NCBI GenBank assembly: GCA_020746875.1 | Contig: JAGTJL010000025.1 | Location: 186,001 to 250,000 of the forward strand | Direction of reading: 5' to 3' | Source of the DNA: Rhexocercosporidium sp. MPI-PUGE-AT-0058 | Taxonomy: Eukaryota > Ascomycota > Leotiomycetes > Helotiales | Length of the DNA: 64,000 nt | Shown: one piece after another, positions 1 to 11,679 of the stretch | Numbering within the stretch: position 1 is the first letter of the stretch | How the letters are laid out: each line of letters opens with the position of its first letter | The notes under the pieces: model-generated | Seen by the model: only the letters and a program-made list of their open reading frames with translations | What the model was told of the DNA's origin: nothing | Databases searched by the model: none | Made by a program: the position numbers and the translations under genes

Positions 1-2069
1 GCTGTTCACATACTTCAAAGTCGCAAAAACAGCTCGCATCTTCTAAGCCTACAGCTTTCTCTACTCAGGATCTTCCAGACCATTGCACAAGGTTACAGCT
101 TCGAATCAGCAGCTTGGAATTCCTTTTGGAATTCATCGGCACCCGAAGGATACAGAACGAGCTTGTACTTGACCTTCTGAGTTTCTCGTGCCAGGCCTTG
201 ACCATCTTCGCCACGTCGTCGGGAGCCATGGCTGCTTCTTGGGGTTTTGTTGATGCAAATGCAAAGTTGACCAGGAGGGAGAGAACAAAATAAGAAGAAG
301 CTCAGGGCCGCTCGCGCAAGATGGCGTGCGTGAGGCTGCGAAATTGGAAGCATTCACGTTTTCCCGAGCTGTTCACTTTCACTCGCTGGACCCACTTCAA
401 TATCGACCATAACGCGTTTTGATATTAAAAATCGAATTATAAAAGAAAAGCAAGGAGAAGATATGCTTCATATTATAAGAAATCGACCATAGCTCTTCCG
501 ATGGTACATATTTGTCATCGGTTTTCCCTTTGGTGCATTCTCCCCCTCTCCCCCGGTGTTGTTCCAGCGGAAGGGGTCAATTAGCCGAGAAGAGAAAGGA
601 ACAAAAAGGACCACCTTTTACGCTCTAAGCCAGGCCGCTCCGCTGTAAGTAAAAAAAAGCAGCAATGAAAGGGAACAAAAATTATGGTTAAAAAAGGGTG
701 CGCTCGAGGCACAAAAGGGAATTGCAAGGTGTGAGACCAAAACCCACAAGAGTCAACCGCTAAATGCAGGCCAACAATTTCAAAAATGGCTGAATGTATA
801 ATATTCTCATACCAAGTATGATACCCAGTCGCTGAATGCAGACCAGGCATAATCTGTGGTAGCTGAATACATACCACTCTCATGGAGCTAAATCTCATGT
901 ACAGGATTCTAGAACACTGTACCACTGCGTAGTTTGTGTTGACAATACACATTATTCTCTGGATATAGAGAATCTACCATTGCCCGCCCTTTCCCAACTT
1001 TGTTCTAGATTACTGAAGCGCCTTTTTGATTTCTCTGCCGAGGTTAGGCAGCTATCATATTTTGAGTATGTTGAGTCTTGACGCACAGAAGTCAATGTGT
1101 TGAGTTCTTGGCGAATCTCTTTGTGGACTGAATCCCGAGTCTTCGCTCCTGGCACGATACAACATGGTGAGCAAGTCTAGGACACTGAAATGATGCGAGT
1201 TAGGCACAAATGCTGCCATTCCTCACAGCTGCTAGTAACTGTATCTTATACCAACTACACATTTCATGATCGCATCCAAGTCGCAGTAGAGAGTAGAAAT
1301 GCGTCGTGGATTGGGAAAATACAAGGACTGGAGGTCGAAGCAGCCGTGACCGGCTCCTATCTCCCACCTCCGATCTTATCCGAAGTCTTCGCCGCGCTCG
1401 CCGTACATTGGCGTGAGTTGCAAGAAGACCAAGAGCTTTATATTGCATATGTGGGGGTGGAGTCGGCCTCGGGTAATGACCACAGGGACCGCCACGATCT
1501 GCCCTGAATCTCGGTGGAACTTTCGAATCTTTCAAAGCTGGCGGGAGGCTGTGCTATGCCCCTCGAAATTCGAAGACAATGCCGGGGGCGAGAGCGGGTC
1601 TTCCGCATCGCTTCTTCCTCGCCACGATATGAGGCCACCACAACAAAAGGGTTAAGTCGACGAGAACTTCTCGACTTGCGGCGGGAGAGAAATATGTTTA
1701 GCTGAGTGAAAGAATGAAACAAATTATTAGAAATGCGAATCACGATTTTCCTAGATCTAATAGACTAACCCCTGAGTTCGGAATCGGATCAAAGACCGGA
1801 CCGCGTATCAACATGTATCCCGCGGAGTCAGGATTCTGAACCTTGTAGGTCATAACGCCGTAACGCCAAGATGTGCACACCTTCCCAGAAAAGCAATCCC
1901 TAACACTCGCGAAAAAGTATATGAAGTGTGATTTCTATCTAGTCAGTTATCGGATGAACGTATGCTATTGTTGTTTATTAGGCGTGCTCTATACCCGCCT
2001 TGGTTGTCGCTTGATGTCGCCTCCACCGACTCCATCTAAAATCGATACTTGGACCTAGTCATCTTCAAA
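1..2069. other. Left flank without a recognisable gene
   Basis: No gene can be called with confidence. On the minus strand, an open frame closing at 93 ends in about 30 residues with balanced composition (reading KVKYKLVLYPSG and then ADEFQKEF). A separate frame with a good start (MAPDDVAKMVKAWHE, ATG near 228) runs into the same stretch one base out of phase. Together they could be a small gene of about 50 codons with a frame break, or chance. The rest (420-2069) holds only short overlapping frames on both strands and AT-rich patches. Confidence 0.3.
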
Positions 2070-3392
2070 ATGGCCGACAAGTTATACTTCCAAAGGGAGG
2101 ATAGAAGTCCAATGCTATTGGGATGTAAGTAATAATAGGAGAACCTCTTTCCATCTCCCAGTGTCTGAAGATCTTCTCTAGACACATTCCCCAGAACATT
2201 CTGGATACGGCAGTTGCTAATACCCTCCTCGTTGCTAGGTACCATTCCATTCTGTATTCTTGTTGGTGTCTTGGTCATATGGAGAATTGCCTTCAGATTT
2301 TCTCGTAAGGCAATTACAGCCTCGGACTACTGTATTTGCATTGCCATGGTATGTCCTCGGACTTCAGTCATACATCGTAGACTTACAACAGAATTCTAAT
2401 CCTGTGAAGTTTTCTGCAACAGGCCAGGCTACTTTCAATCTGACAGCTAGTAGAGTTTTTTCATCATGACGTTCTACCACTGATTGATCACAGCTTACAC
2501 TCAGTATGGTTATGGGAGAAGAAAGGTGGATATTCCTCCAGCACTGGTCGCATCCAAAACGCCGGTTGTGGTAAGTATCTAGCAAGTGGTTCGAATGGGT
2601 ACTAACCTTGTCAGCTATTTTGGTTCAACATGGTCCTCTTCAAGCTTTCTACAGGTGCAACAATATTGTCTCTCTGTTTCGTTTACGCTGGGCTCTTCCA
2701 AATGGCAGACACCCTGACCGTTCGCATCTCGCGAGTTATCAATCGGATTCTGGTAGCGGTTGTTGTTTTCTTCTATACTGCAACCTTCCTAACAAGTATT
2801 TTTCAGTGCACTCCAATCCAGAAGGCATGGATCTCCAAGGCTGCGGGTACATGTATCGATAAAACTCAACTTCGATATGCAGGACATCTCGTCAGTCTCA
2901 TCACCAGGGTTTTGGGTCATAGCACTGCCTCTCCCAGTCCTGTTCAAACTTTCCACTAGAGCAAGAGAAGTCACTCAAATTATCTTACTAGTCCTTCTTG
3001 GTGGCGTGTAAGTCACCGACGATTGATACGGCCAAGATCCTGCTGACATTCATAGCTATACCAGGTGTGTGATAGCACGCCTGGTCTTGCAATTGATTCC
3101 CAACAAAGATCCAGATAAATATGGACAGTGTAAGATGTTTCCTCCCACCCACAACAGGAACTAATTTTTTTTAGGGGCCAACACCGTTGGAAACTCGACT
3201 TCCATGGTGGAACTGTTTGTCGGAATTATTGCGGCTTGCCTGGTGGTTATGCGTCCTTGTTTTCAAGGTGTTGCTCGGAAGGTCTTTGGTACCACCATCG
3301 ACGGCACACGATCTCGCGCGAATAACTCAAATAGCCTCGTTCTCCGTACCGCGAACGTATCACGAAGAAGGGCACATTACGAAGACGGTTGA
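2070..3392 (+). CDS. Rhodopsin-like fungal integral membrane protein (PTH11-related type), frame partly broken
   Basis: Resembles the fungal rhodopsin-domain family (seven helices, extracellular CFEM domain absent). The start at 2070 lies in a good context (TTCAAAATGG) and opens a 55-base exon. A 57-base intron (2125-2181) then joins in frame to a first helix (GTIPFCILVGVLVIWR) and the family's Asp-Tyr motif (ASDYCICIAM). Later pieces match the family in order: YGYGRRKVDIP, then LFWFNMVLFKLS, then IFQCTPIQKAW with GTCID, then FWVIALPLPVLFKL, and finally a Trp-containing piece with MVELFVGIIAACL and a polar tail. Introns near 2576-2614, 3008-3053 and 3130-3174 have clear signals. Two places do not join cleanly: helix 2 around 2345-2500, where family-like residues lie in another frame, and 2880-2925, where the frame shifts by one just before FWVIALPLP. 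It may be a pseudogene or need an unusual splice. The family is often linked to sensing, but the ligand is unknown. Confidence 0.6.
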
Positions 3393-4360
3393 TGTGAAGA
3401 TGACAAGCAGATCGGGATCGGAAGAAAATCTCTTTCAGCACCGGGATCGATTCTGAAGAGGCAGATCTGTTTTACGGCAGAAGCAAAATCCGACCCTATT
3501 CATACACTTTGTGGCAAATGGGACCCGGGCTGGAATATGTGAAGACGCAAGCAGCCGACCGTATTTTACGACCTTAGGAAGGAATGACGCAGGTCTCGAA
3601 AGAGGAAGATGGAGAGGGACAATCATCCCATCAATCAGTACCTTTACCGAATTTCGCGAAATGCCCCTTTCGTAGAATGGATATATGCTCGAGAGTCTTG
3701 AACACATGTGTGGTCTAGTCAATCCAGTTAGCAGTTTTGCTTTCCATATGCCCATAAATTGTGTCCTACCATGGAGATTTCCTGGGGTCTAAAGTTCAAA
3801 TCAATCTGGGTACAGAGGCTACTGCAGGGACCAATGATGCTGCGCCGTTTCCCAATCCAAGACGATCCGATTGATCCCTGCTGCCCGGAAAAGTGAGCTC
3901 TCCGATGTTATCCATAATTGAGCTGACTGCATCCTACGATAAATACTATCTAGGCAAAAGTTCTTCGCTCAGTTGTTTAAACCGCTCATTCGTCTAGCCA
4001 ACGCTCGACGTCTCCGAGTCTGATAATGAGCCCGCTTGGTACCACCTGATAGACAGAACGTATCTTGATAAATATACACGTGACGGAGCCTCTCCAAATG
4101 GTGCTCCGTGCTCATCCCAGTAACACAGCAGGGATACTTCGGTTACGCCATATTCATACTACGACCAAGCTGCAAGAGCAGGGTAAAGGCGCGGAGATGA
4201 AGCCGATATAAAGTGTACCAAACCCATGTCCTATTGGATTTTTGTCATGATCCACCATCCCTGGACTCATATATCTCAGCTGCCGGGCTGGTGGCGCTCT
4301 TCTCTCCAGCACCGTCCGATCACTCTTTGTCGCGGTCTCCTTGTCCTCGGGATAATTGCA
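3393..4360. other. Intergenic region upstream of the feruloyl esterase gene
   Basis: About 970 bases with no supported gene. An upstream ATG at 4226 is in frame with the esterase, but it would put some 45 residues before an evident signal peptide, so this stretch is more likely promoter and 5' leader. Confidence 0.5.
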
Positions 4361-6133
4361 ATGGCTCGATACTTCAATCTTTTAGCATTTGCTGCTGTAG
4401 CACCACTGCTCATCTCGTCAGCCTTCGCCGTACCAGCTCAGACTTTCGAGGCAAGGTGCCTGGCGTTCCGGCCCGAGAACTATATTACCAACAGCTCCCG
4501 AACTGTGTTGGAGTATGTGGCGAGCGGAAGCACCCTAGCATTGACCGACAACGTTGCTTCCTGTGGACGTACTTCCCAAGCTGTTGCTATCAACTTGTGT
4601 CGTGTTGGCTTGTCTATTCCAACCTCGACAAAGTCTAGCATCTCTTTCGAACTGTGGCTTCCTGAAACTTGGAGTGGAAGATTTCTAGGCACGGGAAATG
4701 GAGGTATAGATGGATGCTTGCAATATGAGGGTGTGGCCTATGCGGCTCTCAATGGATTCGCTGCCTTCGGTACCAACAGTACGAATTTCCCCGCCCGAAA
4801 ATACAATATTGATCTAAGATCTTGGAACCCATAACTTTGTTTTGGAATCCTTGATCCTGAGATGATGAAAAATTGTACCTACTAAACATGTCAACCAGAT
4901 GGCCACAATGGTACCACCGCCATCGACTTTTTGAATAACAAGGAGGTTGGCGTTGATTTCGCTTGGCGATCGTAAGTCTTCCTGTTCGTCCTGAAATTTC
5001 GACTAAGCCTAATATATCACAGCCTCCACATGGGTACCGTTTCCGGCAAGAAATTGACCAAGGTCTTCTACGGCAAGGAACAAAAGAAATCCTACTATCT
5101 TGGCTGCTCTCTTGGTGGCCGTATGGGCCTCAAAGCAGCCGACAAATTCCCTAATGACTTTGATGGGATTGTTGCGGGAGCCCCAGCCGTTGACTTTAAT
5201 AACCTCGTCTCATGGCGTGCTTCGTTCTTCCCAATCACGGGTCCAATCGGCTCTTCCAATTTCATTACTTCTGCCATGTGGGGTGGCCTCATTCACAATG
5301 CCATCCTAGCACAGTGCGACCATCTCGATGGAGTCACTGACGGCATTATTGAAGACCCCACAAAGTGCAACTTTGACCCTTCTGCCATTCAGTGCCAGGG
5401 AGATGCTGCCCCTCCTACCTGCCTCAACGCTGCTCAGATCTTCCAGGTCAAGAAGATATTTGCGCCCTACGTTGATGCTAGCAACAAGATCATCTATCCA
5501 GGTATGCAGCCAGGATCCGAGGCGTTGTCCGCCACAAGGCTCTATGCTGGTGTCCCATTTGCCTACTCGGATGAGTGGTTTAAGTACGTCGTGTACAATA
5601 AACCCTCCTGGAACGCATCCACCTACTCTCTCTCTGATGCCACCGAAGCCGAAAGTCTCAACCCAGGAGATATCAAGACATACCCAGATTCGTTCAAATC
5701 TTTCGCTGCCACTGGCGGAAAGATCCTCTCTTACCATGGGCAACTAGACAACCAGATCACATCTTTCCAGAGCAACAGATTCTACGACCGGCTCCTGAAA
5801 AAGACCCCACAGTCCGAGCTTGAGAAGTACTACCGCACATTCCGCATCAGTGGCATGAACCACTGCAATGGTGGACCTGGGGCATGGGTATTCGGTCAAG
5901 GTGGGGGAGCACCCAGTGTTGGCATCCCCTTCGAGAAGGAGAAGAACATCCTCGCCGCAATTGTGGCCTGGGTTGAGAGAGGTATTGCTCCCGAGACCAT
6001 CGAGGGCACCAAATTCACCGGCGATACTGTGGCGAATGGTGTCAGCTTCACGAGACGCCACTGTCGATACCCAAAGAAGCAATTTTTTACAGGCGGTGAC
6101 TACACCTTATCGACGAACTGGCGCTGCGAGTAG
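4361..6133 (+). CDS. Secreted tannase / feruloyl esterase (faeB-like)
   Basis: Predicted to hydrolyse ester bonds of phenolic acids (ferulate, gallate) in plant material, outside the cell. Exons are 4361-4778, 4899-4971 and 5023-6133; they join to 533 residues, the usual size. The start at 4361 is chosen because it opens a signal peptide (hydrophobic core LLAFAAVAPLLISSAFA). The first join restores the family motif FGTNNGHNG. The catalytic serine lies in GCSLGG (Cys192-Ser193), the acid is probably Asp406 in HGQLDNQ, and the histidine is in MNHCNGG (His444-Cys445). This gives the Cys-Ser-Asp-His-Cys arrangement known for the family. A calcium-loop-like stretch (CDHLDGVTDGIIEDP) is also present. 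Substrate choice between tannin and feruloyl esters cannot be read from the sequence. The neighbouring rhodopsin-like gene is on the same strand but not obviously linked. Confidence 0.93.
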
Positions 6134-6899
6134 ATTGATGATGTGGAATGTAGATAAATTGCATACTTAGAAGTACGTCATGTTGGTATGCTGGTGGGTG
6201 TGCATGATCGAGAATATGATTGCGATGAAGAGCAAGTAAAACTGAAAATAATTCATGAATCATATGTTGCATATAATTGTAATTATTATCCGGACTATCA
6301 AGTTTTGGAACAATCACTTGGGACGATCATCTGCCAATAGAAGAGTACGGATTGACAAAGCAAGTTGAAAAAAGGAGTAGCAGAGCTTACATCATTAGAT
6401 CACAATGCCTAGATTATTATCTCTGAAGTAGAGTTGAATTTGCAGTAGTCTTCGCTTGTGATGATGACTGTGATCTCGACGAGCCCGGACTCATCATCAG
6501 TTCGGCTGGTCAATAGCCACTGGAGAGATCAGCCACTTGAGCCCAGAAAATGGTACCACAGTGGTACTTGGCATTGCCTCAGCCCCAAGCCCAATGAATC
6601 AACAAACTATACTTGAACAACTCAAAGGGCTCTAAAACCGTTCTTTCACGAATTTCAAAAACTTCGATAACACGGAATGGAGCGTGAGAAGAAACGACCG
6701 TGGTCGTGAAAGCTGCTCTCTGCCTTTACATCGAAGTCAAAAGACAAGAAGACAGCGCGGCCCATCCCAAAGGAAAGGAACCCTGCTCCTCCCACTTAGC
6801 GATGTAGAGTCTTTTTTTTTTCGTACTTTCGGAGAAAGACACGAAACCAGCATACGAGATCAATGAATCGAGTCGATTCCAAATGCTCGACTTCCCTGT
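6134..6899. other. Intergenic region 3' of the esterase
   Basis: No gene seen. It carries a run of ten T at 6813-6822 and a few short frames of 60-80 codons without recognisable content. It leads into the decayed region that begins near 6900. Confidence 0.4.
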
Positions 6900-6929
6900 T
6901 TGGCATTCCGTCAAGTGATATCAGTCGTG

Positions 6930-8050
6930 ATATCACGAACCATGATCATCGCCTTCAGATTTATCATAGCCCTCATTGCCTTCTTTAGGCCTGCAATCGT
7001 CGAATGGTCGGCTATTCCGGCCGAGACACTTCATCGATCGCGACATACATCAGGAGAGCCAGCTTAGTCTCCTTCAAAATTCCAAAGAGCCCATACAAGC
7101 CATCCTCCTCCTAACTGATATTTAAATAAAAGATACTGTATCGAGATCGACATTGAATCGCACCCTTTCGGGCTGTAGATTACTGGGTTCAGATACTCGT
7201 TGATATCGGATAGGACATCAAGTTTGCATTTCTTATCCAGCACGACTGGTCTTCATGAGTTGACATAAACGCCCTGCAATCTTGACCCAACCTCCTCTAC
7301 TACTAAAACGCCTTATATCTTTTAAAGCTAGACGCTTAATAACTGTCTTAAAGTTATGGCAGAGATAATAGTAGGCTTTTAAGTGTTAAATTATTTTCTT
7401 GATTAGTTCGGTGGAGCGACCGAGACATAAGAGAGTTAGTAATTCTTTGTCTTTTAATACTACTGCTCCTGCTTTACCCATTTCGTTGAAAATTAAGACT
7501 TCCTTTTGCTTGAGCCGGAAATATGTATTGTTATACTAGAATTTGTGGGAGCTGATAGTGGGTGTGAATCTTAGTTGAGATTTGGCTTTTTAGTTAGAGA
7601 AATCGAGCCACTTAATGTTACCTTATGTCTCTCGTGTGATCTCTTCCTTCTTTGTATCTTCCCTGTTTAATTCCTAGGCGCTTTTTAATAGCGTCTTAGT
7701 TATGAGTTTACGAGAAGATTTAGTTATGTACTAATGTGCGAGGAAGGCGGTTAAGTGGCTATAGATCTTATTTGAATTTCTTACGGTGATCTCGGATATG
7801 TAGTTATTGTTTAAGAGAGTTATTAATACGGTCTATACTAAACAGAAGATCCTCGCCCTAAGACACCAAGTCCTCGGGATACGAGAACTATAATATCAAA
7901 GCAGAATGAGTAGAGAAGGAATTTGTAGATGAGACCATAGCCTAAGACGAAAGTTTTTAGAATAGTGGTTGGTGAGAAGGCGATGATGTGATCGTCTGTG
8001 GAATTTCCATCGACTTGGAGGTATGCTGATTGCAGTGGGCATTCTCTTTT
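6930..8050 (-). pseudogene. Decayed BCS1-like AAA+ ATPase
   Basis: Reverse-strand fragments match the N-terminal (BCS1_N) half of BCS1-like AAA ATPases, which in fungi include the mitochondrial chaperone that inserts the Rieske protein and many paralogues of unknown role. The clearest stretch, about 7560 down to 7265, reads YFRLKQKEVLIF, KDKELLTLLCLGRSTELIKK, a TAA stop, then HLKAYYYL, TVIKRLALKDIRRF and RGGWVKI. About 7257-7170 continues one frame over with VVLDKKCKLDVLSDINEYL, the conserved linker before the ATPase core. The Walker A region is not recognisable. Weak possible remains of the later ATPase half lie near 7030-6930, and a possible N-terminal membrane part at 8086-7838. The TAA could come from CAA by a C-to-T change. 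The limits given are approximate. Confidence 0.7.
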
Positions 8051-8165
8051 TTTGCTCCAGTACATATATGTGATATGATCTTTCACGAATTATTATTGTA
8101 ATTATTATCACCTATTAAATCTACTATGCTTCTATTAGTTTATGAAGACTTGACTTGTTACTAAC

Positions 8166-8519
8166 GGGGTCTGGATCGTCAGCGGGGAGGGGCGAGGATG
8201 AGATTGATTATAACGCGAAATTCGAACAGCAACAACAATTACATATGATAGGCAAACAAGACCGGGATTATACAGCGTTTTTAAGGCGGTAAGGAATCTG
8301 AAAGTACAGGCTAATACTATAGGAAGGGAATTGGAGAAATAGGCTGAGATATTAAAAGTTGTTGATAGACTTGCTAATCGGGTTGAGGGGAAACTATATA
8401 CGGGGATAAAGAGGATAGGGGAGGTGGTTAAGGCTAATAAGAATAGGTTAAGTAGTTGTTGTATTGGAATGCTGATTTTTTTGTTGATTTTATTATTAGT
8501 GCCTGTGTTGATTTTGTAA
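8166..8519 (+). pseudogene. Decayed Qc-SNARE (syntaxin 8-like), C-terminal half
   Basis: The plus strand encodes the end of a Qc-SNARE: an acidic linker (RGEDEIDYNAKF), a Gln-rich stretch with KQDRDY, then a SNARE helix (VRNLKVQANTIGREL, an in-frame stop, AEILKVVDRLANRV, KLYTGIKRIGEVVKANK) and a C-terminal anchor preceded by two cysteines (SSCCIGMLIFLLILLL), ending at a natural stop at 8517-8519. Such proteins drive fusion at late endosomes and the vacuole. It is broken: a TAG at 8340-8342 replaces a probable Gln codon, and the frame shifts near 8275. The N-terminal half is missing or unrecognisable in the AT-rich sequence upstream. A 155-codon reverse frame over the same bases is a shadow of this. 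Confidence 0.8.
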
Positions 8520-8639
8520 GTAGGTGAGAATGGGTATGAAGGATCGGGTGGGATATGAGATAGAATATTGAAATTAGCGGGCGTTTGGGTTTTCAATTTC
8601 ATTCTTCTAGATCAGTTAATTACTCCGACTATAGAGTCA

Positions 8640-9935
8640 CAGATCCTTAATCACTACCTCCTTCACTATCTAATCCCATAGCACGTCTTAGAACCCTAAT
8701 ATACCCCTTCATCTCTTCCTCCCTTTCCATCTCCTCTTTCTTAATAAACCTCGAAATGACATATTTCTTATTCTCAACATTTCTCTTTGTTATCCCTCTC
8801 ACTCTTACTCTCCCTATCCTTATACCCCTCCCGCACCCCCCCTCCTCTCCCACTTCAATAAACACCCAAGCGCCGTCTCGCCCTCCTCTCTATAGCAAAA
8901 ACATCTGCTCCGCCCCCTATTAACACTTCCACAGTCGCTAGATATCCCGCCCTCGCGCTAAGATGAAGTGGCGTGGCATCATCTCTCGCTCTCGGAAGTG
9001 AAATATAAGAACTTCCACCTGCTGTGATAGTGGCCTCGGCTAAGCGAGTGATAGTTTGTTTTTGGAGGTGGGGTGGATGGTGTGATAGGAATGAGAGGAT
9101 TGATTCTTCTTACCTGTTCCGCGCTAGGATGAGCAAACTTCGAATTGTGAATTTGCATATGGAGTCAGCGCTGGATATAGAGTTATGTGCATCGAGGAGG
9201 AGATGTACTGTAGCGTCACAAGAGTGTTGAGCGGCGATATGTATCTCCCGTCTCAGAATCAATGAATTCTGTATTCAAGCCTAGAGAAATAAGAAGTGCG
9301 ACTGTAGGGGCGTTGGACTTATAAATCGCACATTGCAATAAAATCCTCTGCGGCTGCGGTGACCAGGTGTCTAAATGAGCATGCGGTGGATGAATCCAGA
9401 TTTTTATATCGATATGTTGGGTTTGGATTTGTGAGTATGTGAGGAAATATTGAGCGAGTGGGAAGCAGCCGAAACTTAGGGCGTAGTAGAGGTGTGGTTC
9501 GTCTTTATCGCTTTAACTGCATTTCCATGCACATACCTAGAGGCGCCGTAACCGAAGCCTAGTGTTGGGGTTACTAAGCCCTGAAAGTAACTAGATCGGC
9601 GTTGGGCCAGTGCCTCACGCCCTGAAGCGATAGCGTTCACACGCTAAAGCAGATGTGCATGTGGCAGTTTAGGCGATAAATTGCTGTTCCGAGATCAACG
9701 CTAGCACTAGCAGTGAGGAGTGCTTGTACAACAGAGGTGTTAAGAGTCTGTATCGCAGAGACCAGATATGTCTTTCCTGAGAAATCCTCTTGTTGTAGAT
9801 CATCTTGTGGAGTTTTCGCTATCAGGATTTTTATAACCGCGGTATTTCCTGTGAGGAGGGGGGTGGTGCAGGACGGTACGGCCCAGATTAACTATCGGTT
9901 CTTGAGAGAGTTGAAATGGGGAGGGATCTCGTGAC
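8640..9935 (-). pseudogene. Decayed ankyrin-repeat protein
   Basis: Successive reverse-strand pieces, read from high to low coordinate, look like ankyrin repeats: TPLLTGNTAVIKILIAKTP, then SGKTYLVSAIQTLNTSVVQALL and SASVDLG (about 9880-9680), LLQCAIYKSNAPTVALLISLG (about 9360-9290), IHIAAQHSCDATVHLLLDA (about 9235-9175), and DATPLHLSARAGYLATVEVL with GGGADVFA (about 8985-8900). They sit in different frames, shifting for example near 9250 and 8900, so the gene cannot be read through. A donor-like site follows the piece ending near 9112, so some gaps may be old introns. The original role is unknown; such proteins are numerous in filamentous fungi. Confidence 0.75.
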
Positions 9936-10080
9936 GTAATTTATTAGAAATACGCTGATTTCCCTAATAATTAATTAAATCGTTTATTAATTATTGTAAA
10001 AAATTCATTAAACTTTTCTTAACTTAAGGCGTAGCTTACAAAAGAATCGTTATAAAGTTATAATCTCCTTAGTCGTGCGC
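9935..10080. other. Very AT-rich block at the right edge of the graveyard
   Basis: About 145 bases dominated by A and T (runs such as TAATAATTAATTAAATCG), ending where sequence of normal composition resumes near 10090. Together with the AT-rich tract at about 7300-7830 it frames the three decayed genes. Composition like this is expected from repeat-induced point mutation, but no repeat partner is visible in the window. Confidence 0.45.
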
Positions 10081-10353
10081 ATAATTCCTAATAACTTAGC
10101 GCCTTGGCTCTCAGACCCTCACGATGTGCCTGTGAAACTCCAACTGCGACGAAGGAACACGACTTCAGACGCACGCAACGACCCAACCCATTCCTTCCAG
10201 CTCGCAAGGACAAGAAACAAAAACAGGGTCCAGTGGTCCGGAGGATTGCTGAATCAATCGAAGCGTGTTGCATATCAGATGAAAGTGTGCAGGGAGTTGC
10301 GATTAGTACGTTAAGGAAACTTCAGCTAAGACAGCCAAGAATAGAATAAGGAT

Positions 10354-10790
10354 TCACGCTTCTAGTTCGAGAGGAAGGTTTCGATGGAGGCGAGCAGAAC
10401 CCTTTGGTTTGTTTCTCTGTTGCTTGATAGTTTGTGTCGATGCGGCAGTTTTTGTAACCAATCGCGTTGAGCACTTTCGAATAAGCGATGTAGGAGAAGT
10501 TGTTGGCTCTCCGAGCTGATTCGGCTGTGTTTGAAAACGGGCATCAGAAGCTTCATCACTAAGTTGGCCATTCTTACTTGGAGGCAAGAATCTTACCGAG
10601 TGTACAGATAAAAATGCGGCAGGTGTCCTCCGTATGTCCAGTACCTCTTCTTGAAAGAGAACGATGAGCCATTTAATCAGGGGTATCAAACTAGTGGCTT
10701 GAGTTGCAGCTGCAGGATGTCTGCAGCGCAAATCCAACGCCTGGCGACGCGATGCGATAGCAGCTTCAGTATGTGGTGCGTATGCTTACT
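10354..10790 (-). other. Unrecognised open frame
   Basis: A reverse-strand frame open for about 146 codons without an ATG near its start, containing SLIPLIKWLIVLFQEEVL and ending LPLELEA before a stop at 10354. It has protein-like composition, and a GTGAGT lies just upstream, so it might be an exon of a gene whose first part I could not find, or a relic. I do not recognise it. Nothing else in 10081-11679 looks like a gene. Confidence 0.25.
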
Positions 10791-11461
10791 CACCACCCGT
10801 TGGGGAAGTATTGCAGGGTATTCTCCGGTTTCTGGAAGGGAAAACCATTGGTGCTGGCGTCTTGTGGGGGATTTACCCACTCTCCGAGTTCTGTAGAAAT
10901 AGTCAATCAATCAAGTTAGGAGGGTGGATATCAAAATGTGGATGCTGGCTATTTATCAAGCAAATATATACTTTAACGTGTGGCGATGTTAAATTCAAGG
11001 CGACAAGATGGGCCTGTAGTTCGATAAGCCGAGCCCGGAGTAAAGCCAACGAACTGGTCTTTGATCTTGGTGAACTCAATCTGAATCAAGACACGACATG
11101 TGTACTGTAAAAACCAGAATCCAGGTTATGTTGGAGATATTTCATTGAGTTCCATGATCACGTATCTGTTGGTATATACGAAAGGCTCCATGTCTCGATC
11201 CCCTCTCCCACCGTGATGTACACACTCTATCCTTTCCCACCAGCTCCTTGGCCAAGCTCAAGATCACCACCAACGCCATGCATATGATCAGCTCGTCAAG
11301 AGACACATAGTTATCGTACCACACTCAAATAACACACCAAGAAAATCGCAAATGACGACCAGCAACTAGATGTAAAGAGGAAAAAGGTATCATTAGAATC
11401 GAAACAACATCCATACACATCCATCCACACTCAATCCAAAGCGGATCGAGTTCACCTGACA

Positions 11462-11482
11462 CAGATCAGATCAGATCAGATC
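11462..11482. repeat. Short tandem repeat (AGATC)n
   Basis: Four consecutive copies of a 5-base unit (AGATC) in the 3' flank of the seven-helix gene. Confidence 0.8.
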
Positions 11483-11679
11483 AAAAACACCAATCAGCCC
11501 AAGAGGCAAGACAAACACCGAGCTCCTCGCCAATCTCAATATGCCAACACGTCACAATCCAGGCTATTGAAGCCATTTGTACAAGTAAATCTCCCGAAGA
11601 ACTTTTGATCCCGTTCTTTTCTATACCCTCTATATCCGTTTACAATGCCGTTGACTAGCCACTCCAAATAGAGGCCGAC

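Noticed and set aside
4226..4360. Upstream in-frame ATG for the feruloyl esterase
   Set aside because: It would bury the signal peptide about 45 residues inside the protein.
8135..8602. A 155-codon reverse-strand frame
   Set aside because: It is the shadow of the decayed SNARE, whose forward translation gives a recognisable helix and anchor; the reverse translation has no family resemblance.
7270..10080. An intact or recognisable transposon in the AT-rich island
   Set aside because: I looked for reverse transcriptase, integrase or transposase motifs and terminal repeats and saw none; the readable pieces are from host-type genes.
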